Positions 1 through 4,835 of a stretch of DNA of 5,785 nt are shown piece after piece. The stretch lies in NCBI GenBank assembly GCA_003151875.1, contig PLYW01000222.1, positions 1 through 5,785 on the forward strand, given 5' to 3'. This DNA comes from Acidobacteriaceae bacterium. Its GTDB lineage: Bacteria > Acidobacteriota > Terriglobia > Terriglobales > Acidobacteriaceae. Both the position numbers and the translations under genes were made by a program. Numbering within the stretch: position 1 is the stretch's first letter; every line of letters starts with the position of its first letter. Under the pieces are notes generated by a model, which searched no databases, was not told where the DNA came from, and was given only the letters and a program-made list of their open reading frames with translations.

Positions 1-1592
1 GGCAGAGTGAAGTCGAACTGCACGGTCGAGAGCTGCCATAGCCGGCCGATCGCGTCCACCAGCTTGATGTCGATCTTGGGGCCGTAAAATGCGGCTTCGC
101 CGGGGATCAGCTTGTACTCGATGCTGCGCCGCTTCAGCGCCTGCTCCAGCGAGCGCTGCCCCAGTTCCCACTGGTCGTCACGGCCGGCGTAAGGCGCACG
201 ATCATTCGGGTCCCAGGTGGAAAGTTCCACGTGGAACTTTTCGAAGCCGTAGGTCTTCAGCACGGCGAGAGCGAAGTCAATGCAGCCAACAACTTCGTCC
301 TCGATCTGCTCGGGGGTGCAGAAGATGTGCGCGTCGTCCTGGGTGAAGCCGCGCACGCGCAGCAGGCCGTGCATCACGCCCGAGCGCTCGTAGCGATAGA
401 CGGTGCCGAGCTCGCCCAGCCGCACCGGCAAATCACGATACGACTTCAGGCTGTCGCGATAGATCAGAATGTGGAACGGACAATTCATCGGCTTCATGCG
501 ATAGTTGGCGTCGTCCAGTTCCATGGGAGTGAACATGTTCTGCGCGTAATAGCCCTCGTGGCCGCTGGTCTTCCACAGGTCCACGCGCGCCACGTGCGGC
601 GTGAACACCAGCGAGTAGCCGCGCTTCAGGTACTCGTCGCGCATCCAGTCTTCCATCTCCTTGCGCATGATGCCGCCCTTGGGATGCCAGAAGATCAGTC
701 CCGGCCCCGCCAGCTCCTGGATGGAGAACAGATCGAGCTGCTTGCCGAGCACGCGATGGTCGCGCTTCTTCGCTTCTTCGATCTTGCGCAGATACTCGTC
801 GAGGTCCTTCCGGGAGAAGAACGACGTGCCGTAGATGCGCTGCAGTTGCGGATTTTTCTCGTCGCCCAGCCAGTACGCGCCCGCGATGTTGAGCAGCTTG
901 AACGCCTTGATGCGCCCGGTGGACGGGATGTGCGGCCCGCGGCAGAAGTCGGTGAACTTGCCGGTCTTGTAGATGGAGATCTTCTCGTCGGGCGCGGTGA
1001 ACTGCTCGATGAAGTGGCACTTCATGAAGTCGCCTTCCGACTTGAAGCGCTCCAGTCCCTCGGCGCGCGGCAGAAACTCGCGCGCGTAAGGCAGGTCCTG
1101 CTTCACCAGTTCCTGCATCTTCTTCTCGATGGCCTCCAGGTCCTCGGGCGTGAACGGCTTTTCGCGATGGAAGTCGTAGAAGAAGCCGCTCTCCGTCGCC
1201 GGACCGTGACCCAGCTTGGTCTCAGGAAACAATTCCAGCACCGCTGCGGCCATCAGGTGCGCGGAAGAGTGGCGATAGACCTCCAGCGCTTCGGGATCGC
1301 GGTCGGTGAGCAGGCGCAGCTCGACATCCTGCTCAAGCGGGCGCGTGAGGTCGATCAGTTGCGCGTTGTTTTTGGCGGATTCGGCGGTCGGAGCCGCTGC
1401 GGCTTCGTCAGCCGGATGGTGTCCGTTGCCACCGCTGCCGTTCCCGTTCGAAGCCAGCGGCTTGATTTGCGCGGCCAGCGCGGCGTCCGCCAGACGCGGG
1501 CTGATGCCCTTGGCAATATCGAGTGCGGAGGTCCCGCGCGGCACGTCTTTGACGCTGCCGTCGGGTAGTTTGACATGAATATTTTCGGCCAT
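1..1592 (-). CDS. thrS: Threonyl-tRNA synthetase, C-terminus cut by window edge
   Basis: Class II aminoacyl-tRNA synthetase that charges tRNA-Thr with threonine in the cytosol. I translated the minus strand from the ATG at 1592-1590; AGGTG lies 8 nt upstream. Domains in order: TGS domain (about residues 1-95, opening ENIHVKLPDGS), editing domain with HSSAH (H108, H112) and CRGPH (C217, H221), then the catalytic core with MNCPFH (C371), motif 2 RYERSG, and DDAHIF (H422). C371 and H422 match the first two zinc ligands known from E. coli (C334, H385). The frame stays open to the edge, ending at L530 in QFDFTL. About 150 residues are missing: the third zinc-ligand histidine, motif 3 and the anticodon-binding domain. 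Odd feature: against the E. coli editing residues H73, H77, C182 and H186 (numbers from memory), the homologous residues are each shifted by exactly 35. The extra sequence is a Gly/Asn/Ala-rich segment at about residues 45-77, within the TGS region. Function is certain; the truncation is only the window edge. Confidence 0.97.
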   Translation of the reverse strand, partial: MAENIHVKLPDGSVKDVPRGTSALDIAKGISPRLADAALAAQIKPLASNGNGSGGNGHHPADEAAAAPTAESAKNNAQLIDLTRPLEQDVELRLLTDRDPEALEVYRHSSAHLMAAAVLELFPETKLGHGPATESGFFYDFHREKPFTPEDLEAIEKKMQELVKQDLPYAREFLPRAEGLERFKSEGDFMKCHFIEQFTAPDEKISIYKTGKFTDFCRGPHIPSTGRIKAFKLLNIAGAYWLGDEKNPQLQRIYGTSFFSRKDLDEYLRKIEEAKKRDHRVLGKQLDLFSIQELAGPGLIFWHPKGGIMRKEMEDWMRDEYLKRGYSLVFTPHVARVDLWKTSGHEGYYAQNMFTPMELDDANYRMKPMNCPFHILIYRDSLKSYRDLPVRLGELGTVYRYERSGVMHGLLRVRGFTQDDAHIFCTPEQIEDEVVGCIDFALAVLKTYGFEKFHVELSTWDPNDRAPYAGRDDQWELGQRSLEQALKRRSIEYKLIPGEAAFYGPKIDIKLVDAIGRLWQLSTVQFDFTL

Positions 1593-1600
1593 GATGATCG

Positions 1601-1605
1601 CACCT
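1601..1605 (-). promoter_or_regulatory. Ribosome binding site of thrS
   Basis: AGGTG on the minus strand, 8 nt before the ATG at 1592. It supports that ATG as the start, and the protein begins there as ThrRS proteins usually do (TGS domain from about residue 4). Confidence 0.6.
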
Positions 1606-1636
1606 GTATGCAGCGTTCACGCTGCGGGTTTGAAAG

Positions 1637-1691
1637 GGCCCGGCTTTAGCCGCGCCGTTCAGAGTGCTCAAAATACACTGGGCTTTAGCCC
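1637..1691. repeat. Pair of GGCTTTAGCC hairpin repeats in the thrS upstream spacer
   Basis: The decamer GGCTTTAGCC occurs twice, at 1642-1651 and 1681-1690. Each copy is the core of an inverted repeat. The first extends to 1637-1656 (8 of 9 arm positions pair). The second is GGGCT-TT-AGCCC at 1680-1691. The 224-bp gap 1593-1816 between thrS and the small membrane protein holds these two elements and no convincing gene. Similar short palindromes are, from memory, common between genes in Acidobacteriota; this was not checked. On the minus strand the second hairpin is followed by AGTGTATTTT, so it could act as a weak terminator for the gene ending at 1817. Confidence 0.5.
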
Positions 1692-1816
1692 CTGAGGGAT
1701 CTCTGTTTCTAAAGACTGGCTATGGACGAGATCACATCAGCAGAATTTTGAGTGTATCGGAGGCAGGAAGCCAAGGGCAATGACGCGCCCCATCGCAGCC
1801 TCGGCGGAAGCGAGGC

Positions 1817-2113
1817 TTACTGTGATGTTCGTTGGCGGTGAGCGCGCACTTCCAGCACCAGCGCACCGACGAAGGCGGCCGAGCCGATGACGATGGCGGC
1901 GGGAATGGCGACGTGCTTGTAGGAGATGGTCATATCAACCTGTGTACCTCTTATCATGCCATAAATCACGGTACCAACGATACCGCAAAAGAGTCCCGCG
2001 CCCATGCCCGCGGCGGTGAACAGCAGCGTGGTAAACAGCACCCGCACCGTCGAAGTGAAGACGATGGAGACGGTGCTGCGTTGCTTGCCGGGCGCCATGG
2101 CGGTGCTGTGCAT
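1817..2113 (-). CDS. Small membrane protein with two predicted transmembrane segments, function unknown
   Basis: 98 residues, stop TAA at 1819-1817. Numbering from the ATG at 2113, a short polar N-terminus is followed by a hydrophobic span at about residues 26-52 (glycine-rich, with GMGAGLFCGIVG), a polar loop with RGTQVDMTISYKH, and a second span at about 68-88. The tail is basic (RAHRQRTS). This predicts an inner-membrane hairpin protein. No catalytic motif is visible and I do not recognise the family. Start choice: GTG at 2116, ATG at 2113 and ATG at 2098 are all in frame. AGGAG sits only 2 nt before the 2113 ATG and 17 nt before the 2098 ATG, so neither has normal Shine-Dalgarno spacing. 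A TACCCT box ends 7 nt before 2113, which fits a leaderless start. The gene lies upstream of thrS on the same strand but 224 bp away, so cotranscription is doubtful. It is divergent from the gene at 2187. Confidence 0.7.
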   Translation of the reverse strand: MHSTAMAPGKQRSTVSIVFTSTVRVLFTTLLFTAAGMGAGLFCGIVGTVIYGMIRGTQVDMTISYKHVAIPAAIVIGSAAFVGALVLEVRAHRQRTSQ

Positions 2114-2120
2114 CACTCCT

Positions 2121-2126
2121 AGGGTA
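2121..2126 (-). promoter_or_regulatory. Possible -10 element (TACCCT) of the small membrane protein gene
   Basis: TACCCT on the minus strand fits the TANNNT form of a -10 box. It ends 7 nt before the ATG at 2113, so transcription would begin at or next to the start codon. No -35 box is evident. Confidence 0.35.
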
Positions 2127-2171
2127 CACCAGCGATGCAGACCGGTGGCCGCCCGTTTGTTGCCCTTGCGT

Positions 2172-2177
2172 TACAAT
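2172..2177 (+). promoter_or_regulatory. Possible -10 element (TACAAT) of the 2187 gene
   Basis: TACAAT ends 9 nt before the ATG at 2187, and no Shine-Dalgarno sequence lies between. With a start site about 7 nt past the box, the leader would be only a few nucleotides. The same TACAATC string recurs before the permease gene. No clear -35 box is seen. Confidence 0.45.
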
Positions 2178-2186
2178 CAAACCTTC

Positions 2187-2927
2187 ATGTCTTCCACCTC
2201 CCAAGCCGTCACGCGGACCCCCGCCGAAGTAGTGCGCATGGCGCCGGTGTCGCAGGCAGCCAACGGCATCTGTTACTCGGTCATGGGAGAGGTCACGACC
2301 GCGGTCGCCGACCTGGAGCGCATGATCAACGCCGTTCCCCGCACCATTGCCGCCGCGCTCAACCGCAAGGCCTACTACTTTGTCCCGCTCACCCTGAACA
2401 TGGGCGACGACACCATGATCGCCGATCGCTACGATGTGCAGCTCTCTGACAGCGCCGTCTGCCATCGCAACCAGACCCTGGGCGATTCGCAGTGCGTCTT
2501 CATTTCGACCCGCCTGATGGAAGACAGCTTTGCCATCGCCTTCGAGTTCTTCATCAACGTGGGACACAACTTCGTGGAGCAGGTCGGAGTCTCGCAGGAG
2601 TTCGCCGACCTGGTGTGGAAGCAGGTGGACGAGAAGGCCCGCGGCGAGACCTCGCTTGACGCCTATGAGTTGCGCAAAGTCGCAACCACCGACGGGCCGG
2701 AGGCCGAGAAGGCCAAGCATGAGTACCTGCTGGCCGCCTTTGCCGATGCCATCGCCGTGTACACGCTGTCGCTGTATCTCGATGTGGACTACCAGGACCT
2801 GCGGGAACGCGATTATCCTTTGCTGGCGCCTAACGCACTGGCCGAGCGTCTGCGCAAGATCAACGATCTCTTCCCTGCGAATCCCGGATTCGAGTTTGCC
2901 GTGTATCACCGAAGAAGGCAGCAGTAA
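2187..2927 (+). CDS. Conserved-looking hypothetical protein, 246 residues
   Basis: I do not recognise this family. The sequence is a well-formed soluble protein with no signal peptide or membrane span. Visible parts: a 25-residue polar lead, an alpha/beta-looking middle (about 60-115) with KAYYFVPLTLNMGDD and cysteines C92 and C103, and a helical second half including FEFFINVGHNFVEQVG (119-134) and HEYLLAAFADAIAVYTLSLY (178-197). Two helices with His/Glu and Glu/Asp recall a zinc-metallopeptidase layout, but there is no HExxH, so no activity is assigned. Codon use matches its neighbours. The frame is open upstream to 2004, which would overlap the divergent gene; I chose the ATG at 2187 because a TACAAT box lies just before it and there is no ribosome site. 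The permease follows 129 bp later on the same strand but has its own promoter-like box, so a functional link is unproven. Confidence 0.8.
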   Translation: MSSTSQAVTRTPAEVVRMAPVSQAANGICYSVMGEVTTAVADLERMINAVPRTIAAALNRKAYYFVPLTLNMGDDTMIADRYDVQLSDSAVCHRNQTLGDSQCVFISTRLMEDSFAIAFEFFINVGHNFVEQVGVSQEFADLVWKQVDEKARGETSLDAYELRKVATTDGPEAEKAKHEYLLAAFADAIAVYTLSLYLDVDYQDLRERDYPLLAPNALAERLRKINDLFPANPGFEFAVYHRRRQQ

Positions 2928-2928
2928 C

Positions 2929-2960
2929 CGCTCTTCGCCTTTCGCTCTTCGCTTTTCGCC
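2929..2960. repeat. 14-bp tandem repeat after the hypothetical gene
   Basis: CGCTCTTCGC occurs at 2929-2938 and again at 2943-2952, separated by CTTT; the second copy is followed by TTTTCGCC. This is a 14-bp unit repeated about 2.3 times, starting 2 bp after the stop codon at 2927. Function unknown. It has no stem-loop, so it does not look like an intrinsic terminator. Confidence 0.5.
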
Positions 2961-2963
2961 AGA

Positions 2964-2997
2964 ACTTCTCCGTCCCCTCCGTGGTGAATGGTTCTGC
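2964..2997. repeat. Possible dispersed intergenic repeat (CTCCGTGGTGAATGG type)
   Basis: The stretch carrying CTCCGTCCCCTCCGTGGTGA resembles short dispersed sequences I recall from intergenic regions of Acidobacteriota and similar soil bacteria. Within it the pentamer CTCCG occurs twice. Only one copy is in this window, so the repeat nature cannot be shown here. Confidence 0.2.
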
Positions 2998-3035
2998 GCC
3001 CTCACACACCATCGCCCGAGCGTCCCTGCGCATCC

Positions 3036-3043
3036 TATACAAT
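3036..3043 (+). promoter_or_regulatory. Possible -10 element (TATACAAT) of the permease gene
   Basis: TATACAAT ends 13 nt before the ATG at 3057, giving a predicted leader of roughly 5-8 nt. GAGCTTCCAATC, which fills the end of the gap, contains no Shine-Dalgarno sequence. The TACAATC core is identical to that before the gene at 2187. No clear -35 box is seen. Confidence 0.45.
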
Positions 3044-3056
3044 CGAGCTTCCAATC

Positions 3057-4160
3057 ATGAACCGGATGATCCTGGCCAACCTGGTACACCGCCCGTTTCG
3101 CACCATCATCAGCGTGGTCGCGGTGGCGGTGGAGGTCACACTCATACTCCTCATCGTTGGCATCATGCTGGGGATGCTGAACGACAGCAAGACCCGTCAG
3201 GCCGGCATTGGCGCCGACATCATGGTGCAGCCGCCGGGTTCATCGCTGCTGATGGGCGTGAGCGGCGCGCCCGTCTCGGTAAAGGTAGCCGACAAACTGC
3301 GCAAGCTGCCGCACGTGGTGGCGGTGGCCCCGGTCGTAACCCAGCTCACCACCGCGGGCACTGTGGAGGTCCTCGACGGCATCGATCTGCAATCGTTCGA
3401 CGCGGTGAGCGGAGGCTTTCACTATCTTTCGGGCGGTCCGTTCCAGGGGCCGTACGACATGATCATTGACGATCTCGAGGCGGGGTCAAAGCACCGCAAG
3501 GTAGGCGACATAGTTGAGACGCTCAATCATCAGTTCCGCATCTGCGGCATCGTCGAGCACGGCAAAGGCGCGCGCAAGTTCGTCCCCCTCGCGACCCTGC
3601 AAGACCTGATCGGCGCGCTGGGCAAGGCCTCCATCTTCTACGTCAAACTCGACGATCCCAATCATGCCGACGAAGTTGTCCGCGCGATCAAGAGCATTCC
3701 AGGCATGCAGCAGTACGGCGTGCATTCGCTGAAGGAATATCTCAGTCTCATGACCTCGGCCAGCATCCCCGGCCTCACCACCGTGATCGATGTCGTCATT
3801 GGCATCGCCATGATCATCGGCTTCATTGTCATTTTCCAGGCCATGTACGCGGCGGTCATGGAGCGCACGCGCGAGATCGGCATCCTGAAATCGCTGGGCG
3901 CCGGCAAGCTCTATATCGTGAACGTGGTGTTGCGCGAAACCCTGCTGATCGCGATTGGCGGGATCATTCTTGGAATCGCCATCAGCTACGGCGCGAAAGT
4001 GGGCTTGCGCGCACGGTTTCAGACGCTCCCCGTGCTTATTACCTACGCGTGGCTGGTGAAGGCTGCGATCATTGCGCTCATCGGCTCCCTGCTGGGCGCA
4101 TTTTATCCCGCGATGAAGGCCGCGCAGAAAGACCCCATCGACGCCCTGGCGTACGAATAG
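3057..4160 (+). CDS. ABC transporter permease, FtsX/MacB family
   Basis: 367-residue inner-membrane permease of the MacB/LolC/FtsX type, which couples cytoplasmic ATP hydrolysis to movement of an envelope substrate or to mechanical signalling. Four hydrophobic segments in the family order: TM1 about residues 15-41, an extracytoplasmic domain about 42-236 (MacB-PCD-like, starting with QAGIGADIMVQPPG), TM2 about 239-264, TM3 about 290-313 and TM4 about 330-352. The cytoplasmic coupling region reads ERTREIGILKSLGA (269-282), the strongest family signature. The C-terminus PAMKAAQKDPIDALAYE is also typical. Length is close to the usual single-core permease (about 370-400). The ATG at 3057 was chosen because it begins MNRMILANLVHRPFRT, the usual short cytoplasmic lead; an in-frame ATG at 2988 would add 23 unlikely residues. 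No ATPase (LolD/MacB-like) gene lies next to it in the window: upstream is an unknown soluble protein, and the downstream gene is convergent. The substrate cannot be inferred. Confidence 0.93.
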   Translation: MNRMILANLVHRPFRTIISVVAVAVEVTLILLIVGIMLGMLNDSKTRQAGIGADIMVQPPGSSLLMGVSGAPVSVKVADKLRKLPHVVAVAPVVTQLTTAGTVEVLDGIDLQSFDAVSGGFHYLSGGPFQGPYDMIIDDLEAGSKHRKVGDIVETLNHQFRICGIVEHGKGARKFVPLATLQDLIGALGKASIFYVKLDDPNHADEVVRAIKSIPGMQQYGVHSLKEYLSLMTSASIPGLTTVIDVVIGIAMIIGFIVIFQAMYAAVMERTREIGILKSLGAGKLYIVNVVLRETLLIAIGGIILGIAISYGAKVGLRARFQTLPVLITYAWLVKAAIIALIGSLLGAFYPAMKAAQKDPIDALAYE

Positions 4161-4180
4161 ATAGGGCGTCCGAACCAAGG

Positions 4181-4234
4181 TTTACGGGGATTTCTCACCG
4201 ATAAATCCGCGTTCATCTGTAGTGGTCCGTGGCG
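4181..4234. repeat. Possible dispersed intergenic repeat downstream of the permease
   Basis: The stretch containing ATAAATCCGCGTTCATCTGT and GGTCCGTGGC resembles a widespread intergenic repeat I recall from Acidobacteriota and other soil bacteria (consensus roughly ATCCGCGTTCATCTGTGGTC). Here TAGTGGTCC carries extra bases relative to that remembered form. There is only one copy in the window, so this rests on memory. Confidence 0.3.
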
Positions 4235-4255
4235 ATACTTTTCACCTGAATAAAC

Positions 4256-4294
4256 GTGTTGCCCCGTCGCTGGTCAAATGCGATGGGGCAACAC
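4256..4294. terminator. Convergent hairpin terminator
   Basis: GTGTTGCCCCGTCGC (4256-4270) and GCGATGGGGCAACAC (4280-4294) form a 15-bp stem with one G-T wobble and a 9-nt loop. It lies between two genes that face each other: 95 bp after the permease stop and 16 bp after the stop of the minus-strand secreted-protein gene. On the minus strand it is followed by GTTTATTC, a weak T-rich tail; on the plus strand there is no T tract. On minus-strand RNA the wobble becomes an A-C mismatch. Best read as the terminator of the 4311-4658 gene that may also stop the permease transcript. Confidence 0.7.
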
Positions 4295-4310
4295 CTGGTC
4301 GTCGCCGCTC

Positions 4311-4658
4311 TTACTTCGAGTTACTTGCCTGCGCATTGGTGTCGGCGACCGGTGCGCTTACAGCAACCGCATTGTCGTTGTTATTGGTACTCTTCGCGAC
4401 AGCCTTGGGCGAATGCTTTCGTGAAACGGTTTGCTCAGGCTGCTGAGTGGCGGGTAAGCACTGGTACTCCGGGTAAGAAGTGCAGCGCTGCGCCTGGTCC
4501 ATGACCTGGTCGTAGGCTTGTAGTTGGCACGCCCGTAGCGCGTCCAAGCTCGACCAGCAAGCATCGTCGTGCGGGTTGGGCAGCGCGGCCTGTGCCGACA
4601 ACGTCGCCACCGAAAGTAAAAGTAAAAGTCCAACCGGAATGAGCTTTTGTAGTTTCAT
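4311..4658 (-). CDS. Small secreted protein with four cysteines, function unknown
   Basis: 115 residues from the ATG at 4658, which has a perfect AGGAGG 7 nt upstream; an in-frame TTG at 4664 is much less likely. Residues 1-24 form a classical Sec signal peptide: KLQK, then VGLLLLLSVATLS, then an AQA cleavage site before ALPNPHDD. The mature part (about 91 residues) has a compact N-terminal region with four cysteines, C34, C44, C59 and C67 (spacing CX9C-X14-CX7C), between helix-like stretches such as SLDALRACQLQAYDQVMDQA. This suggests a helical hairpin held by two disulfides in the periplasm or outside the cell. From about residue 70 the chain is rich in Gln, Ser, Asn, Ala and Lys and looks disordered. 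No lipobox is seen. I do not recognise the family. It is divergent from the GlxA-like regulator and shares a spacer with palindromes, so that regulator is a candidate controller. The leucine run is encoded by a CTTTTA tandem, which may be prone to slippage. Confidence 0.8.
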   Translation of the reverse strand: MKLQKLIPVGLLLLLSVATLSAQAALPNPHDDACWSSLDALRACQLQAYDQVMDQAQRCTSYPEYQCLPATQQPEQTVSRKHSPKAVAKSTNNNDNAVAVSAPVADTNAQASNSK

Positions 4659-4665
4659 AATCAAA

Positions 4666-4671
4666 CCTCCT
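4666..4671 (-). promoter_or_regulatory. Strong ribosome binding site fixing the start of the secreted protein
   Basis: AGGAGG on the minus strand, 7 nt before the ATG at 4658. It is the only full Shine-Dalgarno sequence in the window and decides the start against the upstream TTG. It contrasts with the genes at 2187 and 3057, which have none. Confidence 0.85.
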
Positions 4672-4695
4672 CACCTGCACATGAGATTGCGCAGA

Positions 4696-4722
4696 GTGCC
4701 GCCCGGCACGGACAACTTGTCC
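4696..4722. promoter_or_regulatory. Two abutting palindromes, candidate operator
   Basis: GTGCCG-CC-CGGCAC (4696-4709) is a perfect 6-bp inverted repeat with a 2-nt centre. GGACAA-C-TTGTCC (4710-4722) is a perfect 6-bp inverted repeat with a 1-nt centre, and it starts at the very next base. They lie in the 177-bp divergent spacer between the secreted protein (4658) and the regulator (about 4836). The position suits transcription-factor binding, or a hairpin in the leader of the secreted-protein mRNA. No confident -35/-10 pair was found in this spacer. AraC-type proteins usually bind direct repeats, so the binder could be another regulator. Confidence 0.4.
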
Positions 4723-4835
4723 TCGTTTTCTGCCAATCTTCCATTCAGCGAATTTTCATGTAGCCATGCACCCGCGCGCGGCATCTGTTCTGTGTGGATT
4801 CGAGAAGCGAAAATGATGCGCGGCAACGCTCCAAA

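Noticed and set aside
231..1568. 445-codon open frame on the plus strand opposite thrS
   Set aside because: It is the antisense shadow of a clear ThrRS coding frame. The translation is rich in Arg, Leu, Val and His with no domain, as expected for the complement of GC-rich coding DNA.
1667..1757. CTCAAAATACACT at 1667-1679 and ATTTTGAGTGTAT at 1745-1757 look like an inverted pair
   Set aside because: The matching blocks (CTCAAAAT and ATACACT) occur in swapped order on the opposite strand, so they do not form one stem. AT-rich chance similarity is likelier.
1593..1816. T-box or other riboswitch in front of thrS
   Set aside because: No T-box sequence, specifier stem or antiterminator was found, and thrS has a plain ribosome site. 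Only the two hairpin repeats are visible.
2004..2186. Upstream extension of the hypothetical gene to the ATG at 2004
   Set aside because: It would overlap most of the divergent membrane-protein gene, and the extra residues look like antisense translation. The promoter-like box at 2172-2177 would fall inside the gene.
2562..2582. Zinc peptidase HExxH motif in the hypothetical protein
   Set aside because: The sequence reads GHNFVEQ, and the later site reads HEYLL; neither is HExxH.
1935..3089. 384-codon open frame on the minus strand across the hypothetical gene
   Set aside because: It overlaps two better-supported genes, has an Arg/Gly/His-rich composition without motifs, and has no ribosome site.
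3486..4178. 230-codon open frame on the minus strand opposite the permease
   Set aside because: Antisense to conserved FtsX-family signatures; the His/Asp-rich composition is a shadow artefact.
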